Of a stretch of 64,000 nt of DNA, positions 9,990 through 20,917 are shown piece by piece. The notes beneath the pieces were generated by a model, which searched no databases, was not told where the DNA came from, and saw only the letters and a list, made by a program, of their open reading frames with translations. Within the stretch, counting starts at the first letter, position 1. Each line of letters opens with the position of its first letter. The stretch spans positions 1,030,001 to 1,094,000 of the forward strand of contig JABMCL010002254.1 in NCBI GenBank assembly GCA_018857735.1, given 5' to 3'. This DNA is from Alviniconcha marisindica (lineage: Eukaryota > Mollusca > Gastropoda > Provannidae). Both the position numbers and the translations under genes were made by a program.

Positions 9990-11440
9990 CGCTCTGACTG
10001 TGGTGTGCACAGCACACGGGCTATAGCCCCCTGGTCCGCTCTGACTGTGATGTGCACAACACACGGGCTATAGCCCCCTGGTCCGCTCTGACTGTGATGT
10101 GCACAACACACGGGCTATAGCCCACTGGTGCGCTCTGACTGGTGTGCACAGCACACGGGCTATAGCCCCCTGGTCCGCTCTGACTGTGATGTGCACAACA
10201 CACGGGCTATAGCCCACTGGTGCGCTCTGACTGGTGTGCACATCACACGGGCTATAGCCCACTGGTGCGCTCTGACTGTGATGTGCACAACACACGGGCT
10301 ATAGCCCCCTGGTCCGCTCTGACTGTGGTCTGCACAACACGGGCTATAGCCCCCTGGTCCGTTCTGACTGTGGTGTATACAACACACGGGCTATAGCCCA
10401 CTGGTCCGCTCTGACTGTGGTCTGCACAACACGGGCTATAGCCCACTGGTCCGCTCTGACTGTGGTGTGCACAACACACGGGCTATAGCCCCCTGGTCCG
10501 CTCTGACTGTGGTGTGCACAGCACACGGGCTATAGCCCACTGGTCCGCTCTGACTGTGGTCTGCACAACACGGGCTATAGCCCACTGGTCCGCTCTGACT
10601 GTGGTGTGCACAACACACGGGCTATAGCCCCCTGGTCCGCTCTGACTGTGGTCTGCACAACACACGGGCTATAGCCCCCTGATCCGCTCTGACTGTGGTC
10701 TGCACAACACACGGGCTATAGCCCCCTGGTCCGCTCTGACTGTGGTGTGTACAACACACGGGCTATAGCCCCCTTGTCTGGTCCGCTCTGACTGTGGTGT
10801 GCACAACACACGGGCTATAGCCCCCATGTCTGGTCCGCTCTGACTGTGGTGCGACAACACACGGGCTATAGCCCCCTTGTCTGGTCCGCTCTGACTGTGG
10901 TGTGCACAACACACGGGCTATAGCCCCCTTGTCTGGTCCGCTCTGACTGTGGTGTGACAACACACGGGCTATAGCCCCCTTGTCTGGTCCGCTCTGACTG
11001 TGGTGTGCACAACACACGGGCTATAGCCCCCTGTGTCCACTCTGTGTGGTGTCGCACAACACACGGGCTATAGCCCCCTTGTTTGGTCCGCTCTGACTGT
11101 GGTGCGCACAACACACGGGCTATAGCCCCCTGGTCCGCTCTGACTGTGGTGCGTACAACACACGGGCTATAGCCCCCTTGTCTGGTCCGCTCTGACTGTG
11201 GTGTGCACAACACACGGGCTATAGCCCCCTTGTCCGGTCCGCTCTGACTGTGGTGTGCACAACACACGGGCTATAGCCCCCTGGTCCACTCTGTGGTGTG
11301 CACAACACACGGGCTATAGCCCCCTTGTCTGGTCCGCTCTGACTGTGGTGTGCACAACACACGGGTTATAGCCCCCTGGTCCACTCTGTGGTGTGCACAA
11401 CACACGGGCTATAGCCCCCTGGTTTGGTCCGGTCTGACTG
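9990..11440. repeat. 47-bp minisatellite with palindromic core, ~30 units
   Basis: Each unit carries the perfect 12-bp palindrome GGGCTATAGCCC, and most also carry TGTGCACA (palindromic). These are joined by GGTCCGCTCTGACTG. About 30 copies are present. Units on the right often carry a 4-5 base insert (TTGTC) before GGTCC, giving 51-52-bp units. A few are shortened. Minus-strand frames up to 133 codons are repeat translations. Confidence 0.96.
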
Positions 11441-11683
11441 TACGATACAGGACACAGACGTAACGGTTGTAGGACCTGACTGTACCGGACAGAGGGCGAT
11501 GGTCAGTGGGGAGGATTAGAGTGGCATTCAGACCGATGGCCGCCACTTGTCACTGTCCACTGGACTGACGACTTCCGCCTTGTCGTGTGACGTGTCATAC
11601 AGGTTGCTGTCGGTCTTGTCATCTTTGATATAATTCCTTGTGATTGAAGAGCCCGGCACGTTCCATTGAAACCACGAGTGGCC

Positions 11684-11689
<6 letters not shown>
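11441..11689. other. Unique sequence between arrays
   Basis: A short unique stretch with no recognisable feature apart from CGTGTGACGTGTCA near 11584. Confidence 0.35.

Positions 11690-11759
<70 letters not shown>
11690..11759. repeat. (CA)n microsatellite
   Basis: About 70 bp of uninterrupted CA. Confidence 0.97.
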
Positions 11760-11760
<1 letters not shown>

Positions 11761-13062
11761 ATACATGCGCGGGAATACACACTTACACACACGCACACAA
11801 TCTTATAAAAAAGCACGCATGCACATTTGGAATTAAGCACACAAGCGTGCGCGCGCATGTGTACAGATATAAACAAGTACACTGACACATGGATTTGTTT
11901 ATCAGTTTGATCAAACCCATGGGCAGACCTGAAGCATCAGGATTATGTTGAAGAGCGGGTGAGAATACAGGCCTACCCTGGCCTGATTTGTCCATTTCAG
12001 CGGTGACCCCAGAGCCGGCGGACTGACGCGATGTCCTCACGCTCTGACGGCTTATCACTGCCCTCGCCCAACGCCCATGCACCGGTCAGCCAGCGGGTGT
12101 CAGCCGTGCGGCGGTCAGCTGAGGCCAGCCGGGGTCACTGATTGGTCATGATAAGCCATGACACTCGCTGTGTCAGCGTAACCACGTCGCTGGGGAGAGA
12201 TCGGATCTCAGATGGCCCTGCACTCAGCAATCGGATTTGAACCTGCAGCCAGCTGCTCAGGGGTCATCTCAGGCCGGTCAGACCCCGTCACAGACAAACC
12301 ATATTCAAAACTCTTCTCATGTCTGTAAACCCTTTCTCAGGTCACGTCCACAAAGTCATCCCCTACAAAAATATAAAACAAAGCATAGACATACAATTTT
12401 CAAACAAATTTTCGAAGGGTTAGTCCCGTCAATATTCCCCTTGTTTAAAAAGCATGTAAAACTAGGACATGCTGGTAACGTCGACCATTCCGTCTAATTT
12501 ATCGATACCACATTCAAGAAAGAAAGAAACAGAAATTGACAGAAACAATCATTTTTATATAAATGCACAATGTCAAATACCAGTGCCATACGGCAGCAAG
12601 TTGCACATACCGGTAAAGTTACTCATGTCCACTTTCTCCATTGCCTATGCATGTGCTTGTTTCCCTCCCCTCTTCTTTCTTTTCTTTCCTTCGTTCTTCC
12701 CTTCTTCCTCCTCGCTCCATCACTCCGCTCCCTCCTTTTGTTCTTTTTTGTTTGTTTTGTTTGTCTTTCTTTCTTTAGTTCGGTCGCTCTATATTCCACG
12801 TCACTTACGTTGGTTTAGTCTGCCTCACCCTCCTTCTCTTCTCTCAGTATAATATATCTTATAATCTCTGCATTACTTCCTGTCTTTATTTACTTGCTAG
12901 AGCTTGTGCTTTCGTAAGCAGTGTTTGCTCATCGCTAACATGACCTGAAGTTACCCATCCTGTCTTACCGTCAGGTCAAGGTAACAAGAAGCTCAGGATC
13001 CTGTTGACAGCCCCCCCCTCCCCCCCACCCCCCTTTTCCTTTATCCCCCTCCCCCGCTGACT
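11760..13062. other. 1.3 kb of unique sequence, no gene recognised
   Basis: Mostly unique. It contains a pyrimidine-rich stretch (12660-12780, TTTC/CTCC blocks) and a C-rich run (13011-13050). Frames of up to 127 codons exist (12469-12852) but follow the pyrimidine-rich composition and show no domain. I see no clear exon. Confidence 0.45.
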
Positions 13063-13505
13063 CAGCATTCAGAGATCAAGATCCAAACACACAAAAGGTT
13101 CAAAAGAACGCTAATTTATTAGGACACAAACACACAATCTGCAAATTTTAGGGATAATCCCCCTTGTCAAGCTACAAAACGACACTTAAACAACAGTTAA
13201 ACGGTAAAAAACGATGAAAAATGAGATGAGAAGCGAAATAATGAAGACTTGAGGAGACTGATGATGATGGCATGACACGTAAAGGACGAGTTCAAAAAGA
13301 GATTGCAGTCGTAGGAAACTAACAAAAATCTGAAACAAGGATGACTGCTAGCGTTCCAAAACAAGATCCAGACACATAAAAGGTTCAAAAGAACGCTTAT
13401 AATTATATTAGGACACAGACACACAATCTGCCAATTGTCGGGGTAATAATCCCCTTTGTCAAGCTACAAAACGACACTAAAACAACAGTTAAACGGTGAA
13501 AAACT
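13063..13505 (-). mobile_element. Two tandem copies of an unclassified interspersed element
   Basis: Copy 1 (about 13063-13330) and copy 2 (about 13331-13503) repeat in the same order: AAGATCCAAACACA, AGGTTCAAAAGAACGCT, TTATTAGGACAC, a GGGGTAATAATCCCC-type palindrome, TTGTCAAGCTACAAAACGAC and AACAACAGTTAAACGGT. The period is about 284 bp, and copy 1 has about 90 extra bases. Further copies lie at 51244-51612. On the minus strand CCTAATAAAT gives a polyadenylation-like signal, so the element probably reads leftward. Tandem partial copies are typical of Penelope-like retroelements, but no reverse transcriptase is present here, so the class is open. Confidence 0.7.
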
Positions 13506-13885
13506 TCAGAGATCAGTCAGAGTTTTTGCAATTCACACAAAAAATTCCACTTTCAGAACGTTTTAAAATCACAGACCTTCTAGAAAAATAACGGACTATT
13601 TCGAAGAAAAAAAAATCAGACAAACGATTATGTTTGTTTGTGTTATGTGAGTAAACAAGTGGTGGACGAAAAGCAACGTGGCAGCTATCACGGCCAGATG
13701 ATACGGTACATGTCTGGCCAACAACAAACACGATACAGGAAAGATGAACACTTCAGGAAATACTGTTTATTCTGTTGACTCGAATCTATTTTCAATTGCA
13801 AGTGGCCGCCGCGTGAACAATCGACCCCAAATTGCTGTTGCCTGTGTACTGGCGTCTGGTCTCCTAGAGACCCGGCCCTTGCTAC
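13506..13885. other. Unique sequence, no gene seen
   Basis: AT-rich on the left, mixed on the right. I see no recognisable exon. Confidence 0.35.
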
Positions 13886-14012
13886 CACCCCATTAGACAC
13901 GTTTTCTGGGGGAAGACCGATAGATAATGACTGGTCTATCTGCTGCCGCCCCATTACGCACATGTTTGGGCAGAGACAGATAATGACAGGTCTATCTGCA
14001 CTGCGGCACACA
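13886..14012. repeat. ~65-bp duplication, 2 units
   Basis: CCCCATTAGACAC…GATAATGACTGGTCTATCTGC and CCCCATTACGCAC…GATAATGACAGGTCTATCTGC are two diverged tandem copies. Confidence 0.75.
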
Positions 14013-14059
14013 GCAGTCATTACAAACAGCACAGACAATATTACCGGAGGGAAAAGCTA

Positions 14060-14300
14060 CAAGCAGGACACTTCAAGCAACGCAGACAATCTGACCAAAA
14101 GGAGAAGCAGACAATCTGACCGGAGAAAGAAGCGACAAGCATTAACACACTACAAGCAGCACAGACAATCCGACATGAAGGTATGGGTATAAGCAGCACA
14201 GACAATCCGGCATGAAGGTGTAGCTACAAGCAGCACAGACAATCCGGCATGAAGGTGTAGCTACAAGCAGCACAGACAATCCGGCATGAACTGAAGGAGT
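14060..14300. repeat. 37-bp minisatellite with degenerate left flank
   Basis: AGCACAGACAATCCGGCATG with AAGGTGTAGCTACA repeats about four times at 14156-14300. The left part (GCAGACAATCTGACC variants) is an older, more diverged section of the same array. Confidence 0.85.
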
Positions 14301-14398
14301 AGCTAGTGGAAAAGCCGATTCGGACAGGGGCATGTGACGTCGGTCAGTAAGTGCGTCATTTTCATTCAGAACTTTTTTTCTTTTTTTTTTCCTTCCAG

Positions 14399-14488
14399 GA
14401 TCCGTATCGCAGGGAACGGCGGGCTGATGAGACGTTGTCCGGAGGCGCTGTTCTCTGCGAACGGTTCGCACGGCTGCAGAAGACCTGA
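14399..14488 (+). other. Candidate exon after a strong splice acceptor
   Basis: A long T-rich tract (about 14372-14390) ends in TTCCTTCCAG (AG at 14397-14398), a textbook 3' splice site. The frame that begins right after it reads DPYRRERRADETLSGGAV and on to 29 codons before TGA (14486-14488). The exon would be GC-rich beside an AT-rich left flank, as expected. No family is recognised and no donor or poly(A) site is clearly linked, so this may be a chance acceptor. Confidence 0.22.
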
Positions 14489-14776
14489 TCGCAGGCACGC
14501 GCCCGGTAATGGCCTGACATTTGGCAGGCAGCACGCACCGCTAAGGAGGCACAGTTGGTGGTGCAGCGAGAAAGCAAGGAGACATTCACCAGGCACCAGC
14601 CACCCTGCAGGCCCTGCTGTGCCCCCGTATCAGACACGTGTACGCTGCCATGTTTAGGAGAGAGATTGGGGGGCAGAGGCAAAAATACAGAGAATTTCTG
14701 ATCGATTCCTCTTTTCTTGAATGGAAGTTGTTGTCATTTTGGCTCAGCTGACTGACAGTTTTCGCCTGAAATAGGC

Positions 14777-15345
14777 ATCCCCTGACTAAGGTCCACCGCC
14801 CCAGACATCCCATGACAAAGGTCCATCGCCCAAGACATCCCATGACAAAGGTCCATCGCCCCAGACATCCCATGACAAAGGTCCACCGCCCCAGACATCC
14901 CATGACAAAGGTCCACCGCCCAAGACATCCCATGACAAAGGTCCATCGCCCCAGACATCCCATGACAAAGGTCCCTCGCCCCAGACATCCCACGACAAAG
15001 GTCCACCGCCCCAGACATCCCATGACAAAGGTCCATCCCCCCAGACATCCCATGACAAAGGTCCATCGCCCCAGACATCCCATGACAAAGGTCCATCGCC
15101 CCAGACATCCCATGACAAAGGTCCACCACCCCAGACATCCCATGACAAAGGTCCACCGCCCAAGACATCACATGACAAAGGTCCACCGCCCCAGACATCC
15201 CATGACAAAGGTCCATCCCCCCAGACATCCCATGACAAAGGTCCACCGCCCCAGACATCCCATGACAAAGGTCCATCGCCCAAGACATCCCATGACAAAG
15301 GTCCACAGCCCCAGACATCCTATGACAAAGGTCCACGCGGTGCCC
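14777..15345. repeat. 30-bp minisatellite, ~19 units
   Basis: CCCCAGACATCCCATGACAA with AGGTCCACCG repeats exactly every 30 bases. Because 30 is a multiple of three, several frames on both strands stay open as decapeptide repeats (for example MTKVHRPRHP, or DLCHGMSGAM on the minus strand). Openness in many frames argues against selection for protein. Confidence 0.96.
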
Positions 15346-15814
15346 TACACGTCTGTCAGAACTGAACAGAAATGGTTCCTTTCCAAATGATCTCGTTCTT
15401 GATTATCGTTCTGTTTGTGTTTCCGATAGTTTCTACAGTTATCGCTTTCGCAGTCTGGGATACAACCGAACTGCCATTTCCAAGGAGATCAAAATCAAAA
15501 ATTTCCCTAACCCTTAAGGCCACATATTATAGCTTTTCCCACTTGATTTAAACAAAATTTATTCGTACATCGTAATCATAACTCAACAAACAACAGGTAC
15601 AGGAAACACTAAAGCAATATGCTTATTTAAGTGTTAACTATAAATGATAATACCCATTTACGATGGCAAGATGGCAGATTTTTGTCAAAAGTCAAAGGCA
15701 ACAAAACCAAACAAAAACCAAACAGTACAACAAAACGGAAGGGGGGGGGGGGAGGGGGGGGGGATAAGGCAAATAACTAACAGAATGGTCTGGTGTATGT
15801 CACCATAATTATTG

Positions 15815-15815
<1 letters not shown>
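15346..15815. other. AT-rich unique sequence with a G-run
   Basis: Unique AT-rich DNA. GGGGGGGGGG-type runs at 15739-15763 lie just left of a (TG)n tract. No gene seen. Confidence 0.4.

Positions 15816-15893
<78 letters not shown>
15816..15893. repeat. (TG)n microsatellite with GA end
   Basis: About 78 bp of TG followed by a short GAGAGAGAGA run. Confidence 0.97.
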
Positions 15894-15904
<11 letters not shown>

Positions 15905-16275
15905 AGGGGGAGGGAGGGGTTTAAAGCATATACCTTTTTGCTTGTCTCATGCACACATTTATGCAAGCTTTTACAGATTTACAAATGGTCAGTTTGGTAC
16001 AAAAAAATCGTGGACTGTAGCAATTTCTTATTAGTTTCTAAATATAGCTGGTCTTTTCCAAACAGAAGTGTATCTATGTTTCTTTCGTTCGTATCTATTT
16101 TACTGATGGTTTTATTTCTACTACTATTTCATAGTGGGCAATGTAGCAAGAAATACACTTGGAGAAGGTCCTCTTCCAGAGTATTTCTTCGGTCACTTCC
16201 GTTCTTCATAGATCAGGAAAACAAAAGAGAGAAGAGAAAAACGGTATCGGAAGTCCGGTGCCATGTGACAGCCTC
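15894..16275. other. Unique sequence upstream of the promoter-like cluster
   Basis: Unique DNA, AT-rich to about 16210, then GC content rises toward the promoter-like cluster at 16276. No coding feature recognised. Confidence 0.35.
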
Positions 16276-16328
16276 AAGATGGCGGCGCCTAACGACCACG
16301 TGACACCCGAAACTGACCAGCCAATCAG
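16276..16328 (+). promoter_or_regulatory. Promoter-like cluster: YY1-type motif, E-box, CCAAT box
   Basis: Within 53 bp lie AAGATGGCGGC (16276-16286, the YY1 consensus), CACGTGAC (16297-16304, E-box/CLEAR-like) and AGCCAATCAG (16319-16328, CCAAT box). In animals the YY1 motif often sits at the transcription/translation start with its ATG used as start codon. The CCAAT box would then lie downstream of a plus-strand start, so a minus-strand or bidirectional promoter is also possible. Confidence 0.4.
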
Positions 16329-16340
16329 CTGCAGCGTGCG
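16279..16340 (+). other. Candidate first coding exon with splice donor
   Basis: The ATG inside the YY1-type motif is in a good Kozak context (CAAGATGG). It opens a frame reading MAAPNDHVTPETDQPISCS before GCG|GTGAGC, a near-consensus splice donor at 16341-16346. If not spliced, the frame stops a codon later. MAAP-type N termini are common in first exons. A 39-bp minisatellite starts about 45 bp downstream and would lie in intron 1. The downstream gene, if any, is not recognisable in this window. Low but real support. Confidence 0.3.
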
Positions 16341-16388
16341 GTGAGCTGAGGCCACTTCACAAAGGGACTCCGCCAAACAAGACTTGCC

Positions 16389-16897
16389 ATGTAGCTTGGC
16401 CTGAGAAAGGACTGGGCCGGGGTGCCGATGTAGCTTGGCCTGAGAAAGGTCAGGGCCGGGGTGCCGATGTAGCTTGGCCTGAGAAAGGTCAGGGCCGGGG
16501 TGCCGATGTAGCTTGGCCTGAGAAAGGTCAGGGCCGGGGTGCCGATGTAGCTTGGCCTGAGAAAGGTCAGGGCCGGGGTGCCGATGTAGCTTGGCCTGAG
16601 AAAGGTCAGGGCCGGGGTGCCGATGTAGCTTGGCCTGCGAAAGGACTGGGCTGGGGTGCCGATGTAGCTTGGCCTGCGAAAGGACTGGGCCGGGGTGCCG
16701 ATGTAGCTTGGCCTGCGAAAGGACTGGGCCGGGGTGCCGATGTAGTTTGGGCCGAGAAAGGTCTGGGCCGGGGTGCCGATGTAGCTTGGCCTGCGAAAGG
16801 ACTGGGCCGGGGTGCCGATGTAGTTTGGGCCGAGAAAGGTCTGGGCCGGGGTGCCGATGTAGCTTGGCCTGAGAAAGGTCAGGGCCGGGGTGCCGAT
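16389..16897. repeat. 39-bp minisatellite, 13 units
   Basis: ATGTAGCTTGGCCTGAGAAA with a GGGCCGGGGTGCCG end repeats every 39 bases. Three variant classes (GAGAAAGGTCA, GCGAAAGGACT, TTTGGGCCGAG) are grouped in blocks, showing local duplication history. Confidence 0.95.
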
Positions 16898-17285
16898 GGC
16901 AGTGGACGCTGTATCAGGAACAGGACCCTTAATACCCTCGTTGATTCTGCCCCCTTATTAAGGATCGCCGTCAATAAAAATGTGTACAGGCCCCGTGAGT
17001 CGGTTCCCGCTCGACTAAGTGGACTTCCACCCACAACCCCTCTTCCACGCCCCCCAACCCTCTTCTAAGTGTACTTTTCACCCGCATCCACTCGTCCTTC
17101 TCTAACTGCATTTTTCACCCGTCTCCCCTCCTCTAAGTGTACATTACACCCCCTGCTTCACCCCGCATCCACTCTCCTTCCTAACTCATTTCACCCGTCC
17201 CCCTCCTCCAAGTGCTCCCCCCCCCCCTTGACCACCCCCCCTCCCCCCCCCCCCCCCCCCTCCTCCCCTCCTCCCCTCCTCCCAT
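16898..17285. other. Pyrimidine/C-rich stretch
   Basis: Strong C/T bias on the plus strand, with poly-C runs near 17218 and 17238-17260 and loosely repeated CTAAGTGTACTTTTCACCC-like units (17060-17215, about 45 bp). No gene. Confidence 0.6.
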
Positions 17286-17391
17286 AGATGTACTTTGCAC
17301 CCTCAGCCCATATGAATGTACTCTGCACCCTCAGCCCATATGAATGATGTACTTTGCACCCTCAGCCCATATGAATGTACTTTGCACCTTT
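17286..17391. repeat. ~28-bp minisatellite, 4 units
   Basis: TGTACTTTGCACCCTCAGCC with CATATGAA repeats four times. One unit has an extra ATG. Confidence 0.85.
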
Positions 17392-17539
17392 ACTCCCTCC
17401 TCATCTCGGTGTCTCTTTGATAAGAGCTGTCTGGTCCCTTGTGACCTTTCTGTCCAAACATTGTGTGGAAGAGCATTAGTTAGTTGCAACAGTTGTTGTC
17501 CAAACAAACCACAGGCTGGAGATTCATTGCCCTTACTGG

Positions 17540-18456
17540 CTACCCCCTTACTGTTTCCTGGCTATCTCCCTTACTGTTTCCTGGCTATCTCCCTTACTGT
17601 TTCCTGGCTACCTCCCTTACTGTTTCCTGGCTCCCTCCCTTACTGTTTCCTGGCTACCCCCTCCCTTACTGTTTCCTGGCTACCTCCCTTACTGTTTCCT
17701 GGCTACCTCCCTTACTGTTTCCTGGCTACCTCCCTTACTGTTTCCTGGCTACCTCCCTTACTGTTTCCTGGCTACCTCCCTTACTGTTTCCTGGCTACCT
17801 CCCTTACTGTTTCCTGGCTATCTCCCTTACTGTTTCCTTTGGGTATCTCCCTGACTGTTTCCTAGGGTACCTCCCTTACTGTCTTTCCCGGCTATCTCCC
17901 TTACTGTTTCCTAGGGTACCTCCCTTACTGTCTTTCCCGGCTCCTCCCTTACTGTTTCCTGGCTCCCACCCTTACTGTTTCCGGGCTATCTCCCTTATTG
18001 TTTCCGGGCTACCTCGCTTATTGTGTCCTGGCTATCTCTCTTACTGTTTCCTAGCTCCCTCCCTTACTGTTTCCTAGCTACCTCCCTTACTGTCTCCTGG
18101 CTCCCCCCTTACTGTTTCCTGGCTCCCACCCTTACTGTTTACTGGCTCCATCCCTTACTGTTTCCGGGCTACCTCCCTGACTGTTTCCTGGCTACCTCCC
18201 TTACTGTTTCCTGGCTACCTCCCTTACTATTTCCTGGCTATCTCTCTTACTGTTTCCTAGCTATATCTCCCTTACTGTTTCCGGGCTACCTCGCTTATTG
18301 TGTCCTGGCTACCTCCCTGACTGTTTCCTGGCTACCTCCCTTACTGTTTCCTGGCTACCTCCCTTACTGTTTCCTGGCTACCTCCCTTACTGTTTCCTGG
18401 CTACCTCCCTTACTGTTTCCTGGCTACCTCCCTTACTGTTTCCTGGCTACCTCTGC
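17540..18456. repeat. 23-bp minisatellite, ~40 units
   Basis: TTACTGTTTCCTGGCTACCT with CCC repeats over 0.9 kb. The ends (17560-17830, 18300-18450) are homogeneous, while the middle (17830-18290) is diverged with inserts. This is the usual picture of an older core re-expanding at both ends. Frames across it are repeat translations. Confidence 0.95.
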
Positions 18457-18797
18457 AGACACCGAGCGCGCTGTGGAGAACTGCCACACACAACAGCTGA
18501 CCAACAGCCGACCCAACCATTCGTGAAGCTGTACGTGCATGCTTACATTTGCACTCATGAATGGGGGTGGGGGGGGGGGGGGGGATTGACCGGCCACAGA
18601 AAGTCTCACGGATGGGGGCCAAGTGGAGGGGGGGAGGGGGGGGGGCGCTTCTGCCGTGCGACAAGGTGGCGTGAAGTTCCGCTTCGCCCTGCATCATTAG
18701 CCTTTGATGTCTTTTGCTGGACTGCTCTTCCGTCTACAGGGAGACAGGTGTGCATCACAGTACTGTGTGTCAGCAAAGGGCTGCCGGGCCGCGCGCG
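18457..18797. other. Unique sequence with two G-rich runs
   Basis: Contains G runs at about 18563-18584 and 18628-18644. No gene recognised. Confidence 0.45.
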
Positions 18798-19031
18798 ATG
18801 TGTGTGTGTGTGTGTGTGTGTGTGGATGCGCGTGTGTGCGTGCGTAAGTGAGTGAGTGCGTGCGTGCGTGCCCTGGCTCGTGTATGTGCGTGAGCGCGTG
18901 TGTGCGCACGCTTGCGTGAGTGTGCGTGCGTGCGTGCATGCATGCGTGGGTGGGTAAGTGTGTTGGGTGTGTGGGAATGAGGGGGGTGAGGGTGGATGTA
19001 TGTGAGTGTGTGTGCGTGTGTGTGTGTGTAT
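18798..19031. repeat. (TG)n with (TGCG)n and TGAG interruptions
   Basis: A compound alternating purine-pyrimidine tract including GTGCGTGCGTGC stretches, able to adopt Z-DNA. Confidence 0.9.
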
Positions 19032-19039
19032 TAGCACGT

Positions 19040-19490
19040 ATTCTCTCTCTCTCTCTGGATGACCATGTGAAGGTTAAAAAACTAGATACCGTGAGATCGT
19101 GCTGGGCATTAATTCCGATTCTCAACACACAGAACCATTGTTCATTGTTCATACTAATCTTATGCAACAGTTATAGCCGTCTGTTGACTGAACGGCCACG
19201 GCATGCAAACCGTTTGGGGTCTTATGGCACCGGGTGGGGGGCCGGGTCAGCCGTGTTGGTGGCAGCGGTGCCGTCGTGTCAAAAACGGGTACCAGACCGC
19301 CCTGTGGCACGGAATATGCGTGTCAACTGATACAGGCGCGGGGCAATTCAAGACACGATCCTTGACTGACGGTGTGTGACTGAGTACTTGGCCGTGTAAG
19401 TGTCCGAGTGTGTGAGTTACTGACTGGGTAACTGACTGTATAGGTTACTGATTCAATGGCTGACTGACTGCGGGACTACGTGTTGGACTG
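19040..19490. other. Unique sequence, no gene seen
   Basis: Unique DNA with GTGACTGAGTACTTGG/TTACTGACTG-type short similarities near 19375-19470, perhaps the decayed edge of the next array. Confidence 0.35.
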
Positions 19491-19494
19491 GTTA

Positions 19495-20485
19495 CTTCGT
19501 GACCTGTGGTCTGTGACCTGTAATGCGTCAGGCCTACCTGTGGGGTCTGTGACTCTACAGCCTTATCTTACAGGGCTCCTGGGTCTGGGTGGTCTGTGAC
19601 CTGTGGTCTGTGACCTGTGGTCTGTGACCTGTGGTCTGTGACCTGCTACACCTTCTTACAGGGCTCCTGGGTCAGGGTGGTCTGTGACCTGTGGTCTGGG
19701 TGGTCTGTGACCTGTGGTCTGGGTGGTCTGTGTGGTTTGTGACCTGCTACACCTTCTAACAGGGCTCCTGTGGTCTGTGACCTGCTACACCTTCTTACAG
19801 GGCTCCTGGGTCTGGGTGGTCTGTGACCTGTGGTCTGTGACCTGTGGTCTGTGACTGTGGTCTGGGTGGTCTGTGACCTGCTACACCTTCTTACAGGGCT
19901 CCTGGGTCTGGGTGGTCTGTGACCTGATGGTCTGTGACCTGTGGTCTGTGGGCTGTGTCTGTGACCTGCTACACCTTCTTACAGGCTCCTGGGTCTGCGT
20001 GGTCTGTGACCTGTGGTCTGTGACCTGCTACACCTTCTTACAGGGGGGGGCTTCCTGGGTCTGGGTGGTCTGTGACCTGTGGTCTGTGACCTGCTACACC
20101 TTCTTACAGGGCTCCTGGGTCTGGGGGTCGTGACTGTGCTCTTGGTCTGGGTCGGTTGTGACCTGCTACACCTTCTAACAGGGCTCCTGTGGTCTGTGAC
20201 CTGCTACACCTTCTTACATGGCTCCTGGGTCTGGGGCGGTCTGTGACCTGCTACACCTTCTTACATGGCTCCTGGGTCTGGGCGGTCTGTGACCTGCTAC
20301 ACCTTCTAACAGGGCTCCTGGGTCTGGGTGGTCTGTGACCTGTGGTCTGTGACCTGCTACACCTTCTAACAGGGCTCCTGGGTCTGGGTGGTCTGTGACC
20401 TGCTACACCTTCTTACAGGGCTCCTGGGTCTGGGCGGTCTGTGACCTGTGGTCTGTGTGGTCTGTGACCCGTTACACCCTCTCAC
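19495..20485. repeat. Compound minisatellite with two interleaved units
   Basis: A 14-bp unit (GTGGTCTGTGACCT) and a longer segment (CTGCTACACCTTCTTACAGG with GCTCCTGGGTCTGGG) alternate irregularly over 1 kb. The repeated TTCTTACAGGG looks like a splice acceptor but is simply part of the unit. Confidence 0.92.
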
Positions 20486-20507
20486 AGGATCTCTCCGCTA
20501 CGTATCT

Positions 20508-20775
20508 GTGGCCTCTTTGGGCGGTGTACAGCTACGAGTCTTTCCGTTACGTACATCTGGCCTCTTTGGGAATGTTTCTTCAACTAAGGGTTTTCTGGTA
20601 TGAAGATGCCGCCTCTTTGGGAAATATTTGTTCAACTTAGGGTTTCTGGTATGTAGAAATGGCCTCTTTGGGAATATTTGTTAAACTAAGGGATTTTCTG
20701 GTATGTAGATGCGGCCTATTGGGGACTGTTTGTTCAACTAAAGGGTTTTCTAATATGTAGCAGCGGACGTTTCAG
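20508..20775. repeat. ~51-bp minisatellite, 5 units
   Basis: GCCTCTTTGGGAAT…TTCAACTAAGGGTTTTCTGG repeats at 20511, 20560, 20611, 20662 and 20714. Units are diverged. Confidence 0.8.
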
Positions 20776-20917
20776 TAAGGTTCTATCGATTCTTGAACCT
20801 AAATGAGTCACTGGAAGGAGCTTTAAAAGCAGTGCCTTTAAAAGCAAAGCTCTCATGTTTTTTCAGTGTGAAGGTGCCTACGCTGATAGGTGATGGAGGA
20901 GAGAAATGTTTTACATC

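Noticed and set aside
9990..11440. CRISPR array
   Set aside because: Units are contiguous tandem repeats without unique spacers, and the genome is eukaryotic; the same holds for the other arrays.
14586..15390. Decapeptide-repeat proteins on both strands
   Set aside because: A 30-bp unit keeps several frames open at once; no frame is favoured.
19495..20485. Series of splice acceptors (TTCTTACAGGG)
   Set aside because: The motif recurs once per minisatellite unit, so its similarity to an acceptor is incidental.
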